Source: Symsagittifera roscoffensis
Taxonomy: Eukaryota; Xenacoelomorpha; Acoela; Convolutidae
Length of the DNA: 64,000 bases
Assembly: GCF_963678635.1 (NCBI RefSeq)
Contig: NC_087062.1
Location: 66,699,415-66,763,414 of the forward strand
Direction: 5' to 3'
Under the pieces are notes generated by a model. The model ran no database searches and had not been told where the DNA came from. It was given only the letters and a program-made list of their open reading frames with translations. A program made the position numbers and the translations under genes. The number at the start of each line of letters is the position of its first letter. Position 1 is the first letter of the stretch. Shown one piece after another: positions 12,164-22,043 of the stretch.

Positions 12164-12205
12164 ATCGAACTGAGTGTATAGATAGTAAGAAGTGATAAGG
12201 TGAAA

Positions 12206-12598
12206 ATGAGTCTAGACAAGTCAAGAATACCTAAACGAGGTAATAGCTCTAGGAAATTCATACCTGAAAAGCAAAGAAAAGCAATGACCGACCCTTTTGT
12301 GGAACTGATCACACGAACCCGGACCGACAAAGGGGAGACGGTTTCAGGCAGAATGGTTGAAACCAGGAGTCAGAAGTCCTCAGTAGAGCGAAAAGCTAGG
12401 CTAGAAGTAGAGGTCCATCCGGACCAGGCCATGAATGAGAACCAGGAAATACATGGACCGGAGGGGAGAAACAGAAGGCTGGCAAATGAATCTACTCCGG
12501 TAGAACAAGGCCAAGATTTTGCCACTTCCACCGGGACACTGGACCGAGAGGAGATGTCGGAACTGTCCGACATCTCTACTGAATATGTGGCAACTTGA
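12206..12598 (+). CDS. Retroelement ORF1, unknown, Ser/Thr/Glu-rich
   Basis: This encodes 130 residues from the ATG at 12206, the first reading frame after the LTR-like block. The N-terminus is basic (SRIPKRG...SRKFIPEKQRKA) and the C-terminus acidic. The partner in copy 1 (5445-5759) lacks this ATG. No domain is recognised; by position it could be a leader to Gag. A stop and 22 bases separate it from the next frame. Confidence 0.5.
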   Translation: MSLDKSRIPKRGNSSRKFIPEKQRKAMTDPFVELITRTRTDKGETVSGRMVETRSQKSSVERKARLEVEVHPDQAMNENQEIHGPEGRNRRLANESTPVEQGQDFATSTGTLDREEMSELSDISTEYVAT

Positions 12599-12619
12599 AG
12601 ATCTCCCATAGACAACACC

Positions 12620-13846
12620 ATGATGGCAGGCGTGACGGAGAAACAGACAACGTCCTCATCGTTCTCAGAAAGAATGAAGAACACTTTCGGAAACATCTTC
12701 CCATTCACCATGGGAGTGGGTACAGGAAATGAAGGTGAATCCCAGGAGAAAGAAGAAGACGATGAGGAGCAAGTGGACTTTGGATCTCAAGTTAGCCTCA
12801 ATAGTTCGACCCAGGAGAGTGAGGCATACACCGACAGAGAGACTGGAACCATGGACAAATTCGGTGTGGTGAGAACGATAAGCAAAGACGCAAACACATC
12901 AGGCCAGTCAAGAGACTTTGCGAGTATGACAAATTCAGAGACGCAAACTGGGGAGAATATAAACATAGGGCTAAGCAACGCATCGGCGGATCCTGAGGTG
13001 TAAAATGAAAAGACGTCGAGGCAGAGAATCAAAGCCCGAATCTCGACCAGCACGAAGCTACCTGGGATCGACAGGGTGACACCGCCACTAGTGACGTCAC
13101 TAGTAGAAAACGGGGCATCATTAGAAGAAGCCTTGAACAACATAGTGGGCAGTATAGGAGAACAAAATGAACAGATGTCCATAAGAATGAGTGTACTAGA
13201 AAGAGCAGTCCACGTTGAAAGAGAAAGTCTGCGGGAAGAAAAAAACCGCAATAGACAAGAAGTTGGTAGGAGCGAAAAAAGCTTGAAGGAAAGAACGGAC
13301 GAGCACATAGCGAAGAACTTGTCGCGAACGAAAAAAGAAGCGGAACAGAGAGAGTTACGCTTAAGAGACGACATGGAGAAGTTAAGAATTCAGCAAGAGC
13401 AGTCTCTTGGGACTCTTGACAGAAAGATAGATGCGATGATGGAGAAGCGAACTCAGGCTATCATGGATAGGTTGGACCGGCTACTAGGCAGCAAGAGTGG
13501 ACCAAAAGAAGGGGAACCTAACTCGGGAGGTCCCAGCAGGGAGCCGAAGGTGAACTTCAATGACCATCAAAGGAGGAGGACATATGGATCCACTAGAGGT
13601 AGGGGCAGTTCATCAGGCTATGCCACAAGGGATAATAGAACATGGGGCCCAAACAGTAGAGCAAGTTCAACTGGGAACAGACAGACTTCAAACGATCGAC
13701 CGACGCAAGGTACACATGCAATTGGGACAGGTGATTCTGGTAACAGGAGACATGCGAGCCCAGGTAGGAGTCATGAGGTGAGGGCCAAGGGAGAAACAGT
13801 CACGGCGATTCGGATTGCAGGGATGCACCGAATACAGAGCCCTTAA
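12620..13846 (+). pseudogene. Gag N-terminal coiled-coil protein, in-frame stop
   Basis: One frame runs from 12620 to 13846, interrupted by a TAA at 13001-13003 where copy 1 has a sense codon. Segments in order: an acidic leader; a coiled coil rich in Glu/Arg/Lys (about 13140-13500); and an Arg/Gly/Ser tail (SRE...RRRTYGSTRGRGSSSG). Downstream of about 13775 this copy is frameshifted relative to copy 1, which keeps a different C-terminus (4138). The role is inferred as the matrix-like part of Gag. It overlaps shadow ORFs in other frames. Confidence 0.65.
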
Positions 13847-13893
13847 CCAGGTGCGATGATACTCAGGCGGGGCACTCGAGAGATGCTACGGCA

Positions 13894-14832
13894 ATGGCCA
13901 CAGCCTTTGAACCCCTAAACAGGTCTTTGGAGACATTCCTGACGAGGTTATCCAGAACCAATGAACGCAGTGAGAAGTCTAGAAGAGTCTTTAAGAAACC
14001 AAGATGCTATAAAGACGAATGTGACGGCTGCATTGACACCTGGATGGAGGTGATGAAACTGCATTTTGAGGAAGAAGACCTGTCAGAAAGGCATGAGTGC
14101 AGTGCGCTCACCAGTGACTTGGAAGGGACAGCCCTAAACTGTGTTATGGCCAAAAAGCAATATCAGCGGGATACTGCTGAGAAAATCCTCGAAATCTTGT
14201 TGAATCGTTTTGGCTCAGGGGTGCAGGGACACCAAGCAATGATGCGCTTCGAGAAAAGAAGGCAACGAGAAGATGAGACGATAGACAAGTTTCTAGACGA
14301 TTTGGAGATGCTTAGAAAGCGTAGCCAACCGGACGAGTCGAACAGGAGGATGAACTTGGCTGTAGCCTCAAAATTCATCGATGGTGTGAAGAACGATGAA
14401 CTTCGAACAATGCTGGCAACGCATTTCACACCACTATCAACCAATGCGCCAATACCGGAGGAGTTGAGGCTCAAGTCAAAAGAGTATCTTTTGTTGAAAC
14501 CTCCTTCGAGATCTGGATATTATAAGAACAATTATGGCAATTCTAACAACGGACCAGCAAACCAAGGGAACAACTGGTACAAACCGAGGGATGATATGGA
14601 CAAGAGACGCTCTTGTGCCAATTGCAGTTCAACGGATCATAATGTGTCAGCATGCCCAACTTATAAACAGGGCATGAAAGCAATAGGCTTAAGCCTCGAG
14701 GACGAAGATGCGTCAGAAGTCGATCATGAAGATTTCATGAGAGGAGTAATTGCAAAATTCGGCCCGAGGTGTTTCTTTTTAACTTGGAAGGTCATTTTAA
14801 ATCGGATTGTCCGCAATTCTGGGATGCTGTAG
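13894..14832 (+). CDS. Gag capsid-like domain with CCHC zinc knuckle
   Basis: 312 residues. The first 190 form a helical capsid-like domain of retrotransposon Gag type (WMEVMKLHFEE..., FLDDLEMLRKRS..., FIDGV). A Ser/Gly/Asn-rich linker follows, then a zinc knuckle CANCSSTDHNVSAC (C-x2-C-x4-H-x4-C, about residues 245-258). The frame then runs past a second knuckle whose first Cys is in this frame and whose His and last Cys are in the next (-1) frame. The same break occurs in copy 1. RNA packaging is the expected role from the family. Confidence 0.75.
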   Translation: MATAFEPLNRSLETFLTRLSRTNERSEKSRRVFKKPRCYKDECDGCIDTWMEVMKLHFEEEDLSERHECSALTSDLEGTALNCVMAKKQYQRDTAEKILEILLNRFGSGVQGHQAMMRFEKRRQREDETIDKFLDDLEMLRKRSQPDESNRRMNLAVASKFIDGVKNDELRTMLATHFTPLSTNAPIPEELRLKSKEYLLLKPPSRSGYYKNNYGNSNNGPANQGNNWYKPRDDMDKRRSCANCSSTDHNVSACPTYKQGMKAIGLSLEDEDASEVDHEDFMRGVIAKFGPRCFFLTWKVILNRIVRNSGML

Positions 14833-15593
14833 CAGACATCAAGCATCCAGGGCATGAGGAAGCTTTATCAGGAGTGAAAGCCAGCAAGGCTCGCCTATTG
14901 AGTGAAGCGGAGGCGCGCAGAAAAGACAAACCGCAACAGCTGGCGACAAAGAAAATGCAAGCGGTAACTGAAGAGACATGCGAACCGGAACCAGTGACTG
15001 CGGCCGATGACTTCAAGATTGATTATAGGGCAGCCGCGAGGGATACTCTAAATAGAGTGCAGCAGGAACTGGTGACAAAAGAGATTGAACAAAAAGTGAA
15101 ACTCGAACTGGAAAATGAGAAACTACAGGAGAAACTGAATACCTTCGAGGCAACAGAAATCGAAGAGACAAAGGCACCGAGTAGTTTGAGCATGAAACTT
15201 AATATGATCTCCGGTCAGAGGTTCGGCATGGTGCCACAAGGAAGCAAAATACAGTCAATCATCTCGGTAGCAGGACACCAGGTAATCAGAAATCTGAGCG
15301 AACCATCAGAGTTCACTTTGATGCATTTGGACACATATGCAGATTATCTGAGGCAGGTGGAGCCACGAACTGAGTCAAGAGCTGTGCGAGCACTACTAAC
15401 AACAGCTGGCCCTCGCATAAAGAAGCTTCATAGACGCTACGTGGAGGTCTATGGGCCGTATCAAGTGATGCTGAACGTGGATGGAATCAGTATCTACACT
15501 AGGACTTATGTGACAACAGATAGTGACCAAATAGGGCAGATCTATTTGGGTGAGGAGAACTCAAAGTCCGCAGGATACGCCATGACGCCATGA
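14769..15593 (+). pseudogene. Gag C-terminal segment in -1 frame
   Basis: A reading frame of about 274 codons without an ATG at its start; it opens at the junction with the capsid frame. It begins inside the damaged second zinc knuckle (NLEGHFKSDCPQ). A Lys/Glu-rich coiled coil follows, then a segment of mixed character ending VTTDSDQIGQIYLG. It ends in an ATGA overlap with the protease ORF. The frame entry could be -1 recoding at CTTTTTA (14775-14781), but a one-base loss that also removed a knuckle cysteine explains it equally well. Confidence 0.6.
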
Positions 15594-16054
15594 TGGAACA
15601 AGACGCAGTACACATTGGGTACGAAGCAGATGTGACTGCACATCTGCTCGACACCAATGGCAAGAAAATCGGAGTCACAGGGCTTCTGGACACAGGAGCG
15701 GTAGTGAGTGTGATGCCGATAAAAACTTGGGAAAGAATGGGCTTCACGAGGGAAGATCTAATTCCAACGAATTTCCGACTGGGCGCCGCCAATCGAGGAG
15801 CAATTTACGTAGCCGGAAGAACACCAATAACGGTTCTCCACATGGGAGGACGGGGTCTTTGGATGAGCTTCCTGGTGGTAGAGAATTTGGACGACGCCGA
15901 CCAAATCATCTTGGGCAGAGATTTCGTCAGGAATTTTGACGTGATGATCGACTTGAACAACGGTCTAATAAAGATTAGGAACCCGGATGGGAAGTATGTT
16001 AACAAACCAATTAATAGGATAATAACAGACGAAAACAAGGAACAATTTTTTTAG
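15590..16054 (+). CDS. Retropepsin-like aspartic protease
   Basis: 154 residues with LLDTGAVVSVMP (catalytic DTG at about residues 34-36) and IILGRDFVRNFDVMID (second-half Leu-Gly motif). This pattern is known from Ty3/Gypsy proteases, which cleave the Gag-Pol polyprotein. The start codon overlaps the upstream stop (ATGA). The ORF ends at a TAG in a run of seven T's; copy 1 has six T's and a different stop, so the original connection to the following pol frame has been lost through indels in this homopolymer. Confidence 0.8.
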   Translation: MMEQDAVHIGYEADVTAHLLDTNGKKIGVTGLLDTGAVVSVMPIKTWERMGFTREDLIPTNFRLGAANRGAIYVAGRTPITVLHMGGRGLWMSFLVVENLDDADQIILGRDFVRNFDVMIDLNNGLIKIRNPDGKYVNKPINRIITDENKEQFF

Positions 16055-16086
16055 ACAGAAAAGTAAAACTACAGCCAGGGCAGGCT

Positions 16087-16428
16087 GTGGTAGCAATTTT
16101 TAGAATGAGAAATTTAAATTCGTTAAACGATAGTAAACAGGATTGTTTGGTACCGAATCCAAATAGTCAAAGCTCAGTAATTTTAGGCCGGAGCTTCTCG
16201 GTAACGCGAAACGGACTGTGTGTCAGTGTGTTATTGAACACACTGGACACCACGGTTTCAATCCAGCGTGGAAAGAAGCTTGGTTACGATTTGCCGATGA
16301 GGACCGACTATGGAGAGACACAAAACTTGAAGAAACATAGTGTGAAAGACTGTCCTTATCATGCCAATAAAGATAAAATTTTAAAAAGATTAATGAATGA
16401 AAATCTATTCATAAATTGTTTTCAATGA
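16087..16428 (+). pseudogene. Protease-RT linker segment, copy 2
   Basis: A 113-codon frame (entered at GTG, no ATG) matching 1818-2195. It has conserved SVILGRSFSVT and TTVSIQRGKKLGY blocks, the Cys/Tyr-rich KDCPYHANKDKILKR, then a frame break near 16395. It is most simply part of a single pol polyprotein joining protease to RT. Confidence 0.6.
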
Positions 16429-17642
16429 AGTCCGACACGGACGACGGCTTATCGAGCTGCTCGAATTTTCCGGAACGCCCCTCGTCATATGAACTAGAGT
16501 CTGACAAACCGGTTTTGCCAGAGATAGAACACTTAAAAGGGAAAATAGGCGAGGGAGATTTTGAGCTACTACCGGAGGTTTTAAATCGGAATGCGGATGT
16601 ATTTTCAAGACAGAAGGCGGATATCGGTTGCTGTAATTTCGTCGAACACGAAATCGAACTTGAGGAAGGCGCCGTTCCCCATAGGGAAGGCGCAAGACGA
16701 ATGACGCCACATAAATTGGAAGCGCGCCGAGCGGAAATAGAAATGTTGCTCGAATACGACATGATAGAAGCCTCGAAATGGCCATGGGCTTGCGGGGTAG
16801 TAATGGCGAAAAAGAAGGGGGGGCAGCTTAGGTTTTGTTGCGACTTTTGCTTCTTGAACGCGGTAACGGTAAAAGATGCGTACCCGATACCGCGAATAGA
16901 CGAGAGCCTCTCTAAACTTGGTGATGCCAAGTTCTTCACCACATTGGACTTGGGTTCTGCCTTCTGGCAGGTCCCTCTGGGAAAGAAGGATAGAGAAAAG
17001 ACCGGATTCGCGTGTGAGTTGGGGTTGTACCAGTGGAAGATGATGCCCTTTGGCTTGTGCAACGCAACGGCCACTTTTCAAAGACTGATGGCTCAGGTTT
17101 TGACCAGAGTGACAAAGAAGTACGGGAATCTTGTGATGTGCTACGTGGATGACGTAGTCATAGCAACACCGACCCTGGAAGACCACATTGATCGGCTCGA
17201 TGAGGTCTTTGAATGCATGAAAAGAGCAGGCTTGAAGTGCAAACCATCGAAATGTGAAATCCATAGGGAATCAATCAAGTACCTGAGAAGAATGGTGGAC
17301 AGGCATGGTGTGAGGCCGGACCCGGAAGCAGTAGAAGCTGTGTTGACATGGAAGGCTCCCAGAACGGACACACAGCTCCTGAGCTTCCTAGGGTTTTCCA
17401 ACTACTACCGTGAGTTCATAAAAGGATATGCAGACAAGGTGTCTCCGATGCAGAAGCTGATGCGCAACAAAGGGAAAAAGTTCGAATGGAGCGATGAAGC
17501 ACAAGCTGCCTTCGAGAACATAAAGCGGGAACTGTGCGAAGCGCCAGTGCTAGGCATGCCTACAGAAAAGGGCATGTATGTTCTTGACACAGACGAATCG
17601 GTAGTAGCCATCTCAGGAATATTGCATCAGGAACAAGAATGA
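16416..17642 (+). pseudogene. Ty3/Gypsy-like reverse transcriptase, start of RNase H
   Basis: 408 residues. In order: VEHEIELEEGAVPHR approach; fingers with GQLRFCCDF and DAYPIPRIDE; palm motif A FFTTLDLGSAFWQVPL (catalytic Asp); MMPFGLCNATATFQRLM (motif B); catalytic YVDD at about residue 249; thumb and connection with SFLGFSNYYREFI; then the RNase H start (VLDTDESV, where copy 1 has TDAS). It ends at 17640-17642 because one base is missing compared with copy 1. Apart from that the RT looks intact. The enzyme copies element RNA into cDNA. Confidence 0.85.
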
Positions 17643-18047
17643 ATGGAAGAACGGTTCTCTGTCCTATTGCATATGGCAGCAAGGTCTTGAGTGACACTGA
17701 GATGAAACATGGTGCACCAAAAGCAGAAATGTTTGCACAAGTCACATTTGTGGAAAAATACCGCGCATACTTAGGGAGCGCTCCCTTTAAGTTACGCGTA
17801 GACAACAGAGCGTTATCCTGGTTGAAGACCTACTCGATGGATCAGAATTAGATTGGTAGATGGACAGTAAGATTGGATGGCTACCACATGATAATCGAGC
17901 ACAGGATGCGTGATAAACCCCAGAATGCTGACAACCTCAGCAAGAAAACTGAGTTCTATGAAAGATTGGAACAGAAGCAAGCCAATCAGGCAGAAATAAA
18001 GGAAGGATTCTCGTTTATGGCAAAGAAACTTATGAAGCGCTTCCCTT
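17639..18047 (+). pseudogene. RNase H C-terminal part, interrupted by TAG
   Basis: This continues RNase H in the -1 frame: GSKVLSDTEMKHGAPKAEMFA, YLGSAPFKLRVDNRALSWLKTY. It hits a TAG at 17849-17851, where copy 1 also has a stop. After the stop the frame resumes with IGRWTVRLDGYHMIIEHR... to about 18047, the usual end of Gypsy RNase H. Confidence 0.75.
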
Positions 18048-18048
18048 A

Positions 18049-18714
18049 ACGAGATGGTTGGACGAGTCTGGACATCCAATTCAAGGACATCCTGAGTTAC
18101 CTGTAGAGAAAGCAGCCGAGATAAAGATCCTATCCAAGGAGGACCCGGTCCCCTTGGATCTGTTGCTGCGCTCAAACCTGGTCCAGCAGGAACTCTCTCG
18201 CATGAACATAAACAGCCTCTCATTATTGGATAAAACGGTGCAGGTCACACCGAAGACGACAAGGACCAGTCGAGAGGAAAGACGCTCTAACAGGAGCTCT
18301 CTAATGTGGTCGAGGCCAATACCTTCTCCATGGCTCATATACAAGGATGACCTGATGAAACTGACACTTCAGACGGTGAGCTTCGCAGCGGATGCCATGA
18401 GGATGCTGAACGGAGCAAGGTTATCGGTCAGTGGATTGTACTCGATAACAGGAGTGGACTGGTTGATAGCGGCTGGCATAAACTTCAGGTCTACAACTGC
18501 CTTGAGGTTTGCTGATCCAGAGGGACTGCCCTCTATTAACACAATGGGACCAGTGAACGCCCGACCGTTACAAGACGTAAAACTGAATCACGATGAGGGG
18601 AATCGAGAAGAGAGACCTGGAAGATTTCTGATAACAAGGGCGCCGATTGGACAACATGTGAATATGTTCAGGCAGCTGAAGACACCCCCAGGTCATGTGA
18701 AAGAAAGAGTATAG
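18049..18714 (+). pseudogene. Post-RNase H pol segment crossing the homology break
   Basis: An open frame from about 18049 to 18714. The first part, to about 18251, is shared with the left arm (TRWLDESGHPIQGHPEL..., ending LLDKTVQVTP). From 18252 the sequence differs from the left arm, yet the frame stays open for another 154 codons (TLQTVSFAADAMRML..., LYSITGVDWLIAAGINFRS...). This looks like an in-frame internal deletion of the region where an integrase would be expected. I recognise no HHCC or DDE motif here. Confidence 0.55.
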
Positions 18715-18736
18715 CCAAAGCAAGTAAACCAGGAAG

Positions 18737-19905
18737 GTGATGCCCACGTACGGCAAAGCAGAAATGAGGAAGGCCAAGATTATGATAGTAGCGAACACAG
18801 AGTTCGTACACACTTCCAAGTCTCTGTTTTGGCCGGACGCCATAATGTTGGCAGCGGTCGATCTGGACCTACTGCAATCCGTGTCAATGATTATCGGAGT
18901 ACAAAGACAGACGGAGATGAACCCAACCACAATCTTGTTTGCTGGCATCAATGACCATCTACACAGTAGAGGTTTCCTGAGCAGACTCAGAGAGCCTACA
19001 ACGACGGAACATGCTGTATGGCCAGCAATAAAAGACATCCTCGAGTCAATGGGTGAAGTGGTGGATGCGATGAAGGAAAATATTCTTTCGGAAGGGAAAT
19101 ATGATGTAATCATGTCCGCCCCAAATCGCATGATAGACATGGAGAACCTGAGACCACTCAGGGCTGAGCTACCTGCAGTGTGGTCGGATATCTCAAACGC
19201 ATTGAGAGGATTCAAGGACCATGCGCTACACATTCTGGTGCTGGACGAGGTGCTGGGGTTGGAACTGTCCAACTTCAGTCGACAGCTCAAACTGAAACCG
19301 GGAATAGGCGACGAACATCGAGTGATCGTAGCAATGTCGAACGACTTATGGTTCCGAGGAATGGAAGCAACGGGAGAAAGAGAGAGAAGGAAAAATTCCC
19401 AGGAGACTAGAGCTCACTTGGAGGCGATGGTTTTGAGAACCAAACCAGAGGCTAATCAGTGGCTACATCTAACTCCTCGAGTAGCGGCATTGTTGCGGAT
19501 GCTTTTGAGCAAGGTCCAGTAATTATCAAGAAGATCCATGCCTACTTGTTAAAGGAGGTGAACCTGGCGGAGAATGCTGAAGAAAAGACAGCCGAATTTG
19601 TAAGCAGAGTGTGCCAAGTTACCCTGGAAACTTTCTGGACTGAGAAGGTAAAGGGAGAAGAAGGCTTCGAACGGACTGATAGTATGCTGGAAGGGCTGGG
19701 AGCCGGATGGACCGCGTCCTTCTTGGCAAAAGTCTACCCGAAACTCCTTCGTTACTTGATAAAGGAATTCCTCCAAGCAGTAGTGGAAGTGTCGATTGTG
19801 GAACTACTGGCCTTGTTCGTGACGTTTGGAGCAGAGAGCTTCGTGAAGGGACCGGTGATACTGCTCACCGAAGGAATCCAGAACTTGCGGTTAGAGGGCT
19901 TCTAA
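18737..19905 (+). pseudogene. Accessory ORF with SGNH-like motif, frameshifted
   Basis: 18737-19522 (261 aa) and 19459-19905 read as one protein split by a one-base shift near 19492. The first part has the pattern of an alpha/beta protein: IMIVANTEFVHTS, then TTILFAGINDHLHSRGFL, whose GxNDH core resembles block III of SGNH/GDSL hydrolases. No clear GDS nucleophile block is visible. After this come ELPAVWSDISNALRGF, LVLDEVLGLELSN and helical segments. A second shift near 19890 joins it to the next frame. The link to a hydrolase is a resemblance only; the gene belongs to the retroelement by position. Confidence 0.5.
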
Positions 19906-20350
19906 CATTGATTGCGATTACCGATGGAAACTTGGGAGGACTAATGAAACTGACACGTTACCCAGAACAGATGAGAGAGAATGTGAAAAAATTTGAAGTG
20001 AAGAAAGCCACGGATTCGTGGAATAAGATAAGATATCTGAGACATACTCTTATCCAGTACCTCCTGCATCAGAATCGCTTTGGAACAGGAGAGGATGAGA
20101 CGATTGAGAGGGAAGAAGACTTGAGACGACATGTTGGGGCATGCCCCTACTAACTGATCTAAGCTTTGCTATGAGGACTGATCCCCTAGCGTTGATCAGA
20201 GGAGCCACAGAGTTTGTGACAATGATTTATGGACCAGCGGTCACGTTTGCCTTCCCTGATGTCAAGGTGGAAGCATACAGGAGGTCGGTGCTGCACCTGA
20301 ACCTCATATCAGCAGTGGACGGTAGCAGCACGTATTGCGGGAGCTCATGA
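19890..20350 (+). pseudogene. Accessory coding segment, unknown
   Basis: It continues the previous protein in the next frames: 19890-20153 (LLTLIAITDGNLGGLMKLT..., KIRYLRHTLIQYLLHQNR) and 20141-20350 (TDLSFAMRTDPLALIRGATEFV...VEAYRRSVLHLNLISAVDG). Amphipathic helices predominate. Each frame change is a -1 shift, as expected from accumulated small indels. No domain is recognised. Confidence 0.45.
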
Positions 20351-21137
20351 GCGAAGATCTGTTATTTGCGAAAAAATCAGAGCCAGAAATGACAGTCATC
20401 AATTTTGACGATCACTTCCGTAATCGTATGGGAGAAGTAGAGATAGGGCACATCGAGGTGTTTCCGAAGCTCTGGAATCTAAGACCCTGTGATAAGACGA
20501 ACGGTGAAATAACCAGAGTTCCTCGTCTCACTGCAGCATATCACAAGGTGAGAGAAGAGACAAAAGATTGGGGTGATTACGAAAAGCTGCCAGAGGAAAT
20601 CTCTGATTTCCCTCTGATAAGAAGGATTTTGCTCGGAGCAGTTTCCGTAGTACAAACTCCTAAACTAAGAGCGTTTGAAACCAATGAAAGGAGGATAGGG
20701 AAATTCGTGGAAACGACGGATCCATACTTCTGGGGAGCAATGCCGTCGTGCTACAGTACACGCGATTTGCCTACACGGATCATGCGTGGAGAAGGCGAAT
20801 AAGAAACGCCGCGACTCCGAAGCCTGGAGCGTTTGACACGGAAAGGGCGGAATTAAACCTAGCGCCCATGAGAATGAGAGGCAGAGCCGAATTACCTGAG
20901 GCCTCCCTGATTTTGAGCATTGTGAAGCAGGAGTTAACAGTGGGAGGAACGTTGCAGACGAGAACCTTCATGGCACCCTTCGGCTGTGACGAAATCAAAA
21001 TGGTCCATAGAGAAGAGGAAGATAAATCAGCCGGCATACTGATCATACCAAAATTTCCGGAATGGGCCGCGACTGAAAAGCAAGGACCCTCAAGCTCGAA
21101 AAAAGATACATCAGAAGGAGATGATGGGCAGGGATAA
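20335..21137 (+). pseudogene. Accessory coding segment, unknown (two frames)
   Basis: 20335-20802 (155 aa; VINFDDHFRNRMGEVEIGHIEVFPKL, DPYFWGAMPS) and 20748-21137 (HAWRRRIRNAATPKPGAFDTERAEL, ...FMAPFGCDEIKMV) form one reading split by a shift near 20755. The end is a Ser/Lys/Glu-rich tail with a TAA at 21135-21137, after which the same frame stays open. No family is recognised. Confidence 0.45.
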
Positions 21138-21158
21138 AGCCGTCGTACGGAGGAACCC

Positions 21159-22043
21159 ATGCAACAAGGTACCGATCAAGCAGATAGGGAAGGCGACAAG
21201 GCATCGACAGGGGGAATATCCAGCCTGGATAACAATTTCTTCAGTGACTTTGAGAATAATGCGGATACGCTGGAAGCGGCTGAGCCAGCAGACGAAGGCA
21301 CGTCGACACTGGAACCTCCGTCGGCCTTTATGGAAATGAAACGGAATTTGCCGGAGAGCAGCTCTCCGGGCAATTCAAAAGATAACGAACAAAGACTCCT
21401 CATGGAATCACCGAGGAGGAGAAGAATAGAAGGCGCTGCCAGGGTACCTTTCTTGGGAACGCTGTCCGAAGAAGAGTGGGAAGTGCATCACAGAGACCAT
21501 GAAAATAGGAAGGGATGTAGAATGGACAGAGTAGCGTTCATGGAAGAAGTCTGGATAGTAGTTCAGAGCTACGGGACCCAGTCCATTTTGATGCGGGAAG
21601 TCCTTGACAAACTTGATGAGTGTGAAGGGAGATTGAGTGAGTTGTTGATTGACTCAGCCACTGACGAAAGTGAAGTGAATTCTCCCATCAAGATGACACC
21701 GCAGAAGGATAAAGGAGAGGTGGTGTATCTGTCAAGAACCAGGAAAGGAACGATGCGATCGAAACTGGTGATTGATAAGATCAACGAGATGAAGATGAAA
21801 TTAGGCAGCAAAGTGATACCGAGGAGAGCAGGAAAGACGAAGGTGGATTCGGAGATGTCGATAAGAGCTGTCAATTCAGCGAAAAGAAAACGAGTCGAAG
21901 AGGTCATGGATTTGGGACAAGGTGATTATCAATTGCCTGGCACGGACAGAATGTTAACTGATGTAGCAACGGTGCCACCCATTCTCATGGCAGGGATAAC
22001 ATCAACAGGTTATAAATCCAACAGGAGTGACCGCACTCTCTAG
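21159..22043 (+). CDS. Accessory ORF, 294 aa, unknown hydrophilic protein
   Basis: It starts at the ATG at 21159, in the same frame as the preceding ORF and separated from it by one TAA. It is strongly charged, with a low-complexity N-terminal third (Ser/Glu/Asn), a central helical segment (MDRVAFMEEVWIVVQSYGTQSILMREVLDKLDECEGRLSEL overall pattern) and a Lys/Arg-rich stretch (RTRKGTMRSKL, SAKRKRVEEV). The basic cluster could bind nucleic acid or act as a nuclear signal; that is inference. It overlaps the next frame by about 17 bases. Confidence 0.45.
   Translation: MQQGTDQADREGDKASTGGISSLDNNFFSDFENNADTLEAAEPADEGTSTLEPPSAFMEMKRNLPESSSPGNSKDNEQRLLMESPRRRRIEGAARVPFLGTLSEEEWEVHHRDHENRKGCRMDRVAFMEEVWIVVQSYGTQSILMREVLDKLDECEGRLSELLIDSATDESEVNSPIKMTPQKDKGEVVYLSRTRKGTMRSKLVIDKINEMKMKLGSKVIPRRAGKTKVDSEMSIRAVNSAKRKRVEEVMDLGQGDYQLPGTDRMLTDVATVPPILMAGITSTGYKSNRSDRTL

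Larger units (their letters stand above)
9657..18251 (+). repeat. Right arm of giant inverted repeat (retroelement copy 2)
   Basis: This is the mirror partner of 29-8413 and the better preserved copy. In order it contains a non-coding leader, the CCGGAGGGG cluster, the LTR-like block, gag-type ORFs, protease, reverse transcriptase and RNase H. Homology to the left arm starts at about 9657 and stops at about 18251, in the coding sequence downstream of RNase H. Arm length is about 8.6 kb against about 8.4 kb on the left. The head-to-head order could come from one inverted duplication or from two opposed insertions; lesions shared by both arms favour descent from one defective copy. Confidence 0.9.

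Noticed and set aside
12787-13374. 195-aa antisense ORF opposite the gag coiled coil (also 4673-5245 in copy 1)
   Set aside because: It mirrors a highly biased Glu/Lys/Arg-rich coding strand, which leaves few stops on the opposite strand.
13560-13781. Overlapping frame in the gag Arg/Gly tail (also 4206-4487)
   Set aside because: Shadow of the tail; differences between arms favour the main frame.
15727-15939. 70-aa ORF overlapping the protease
   Set aside because: Out of frame with the clear DTG protease.
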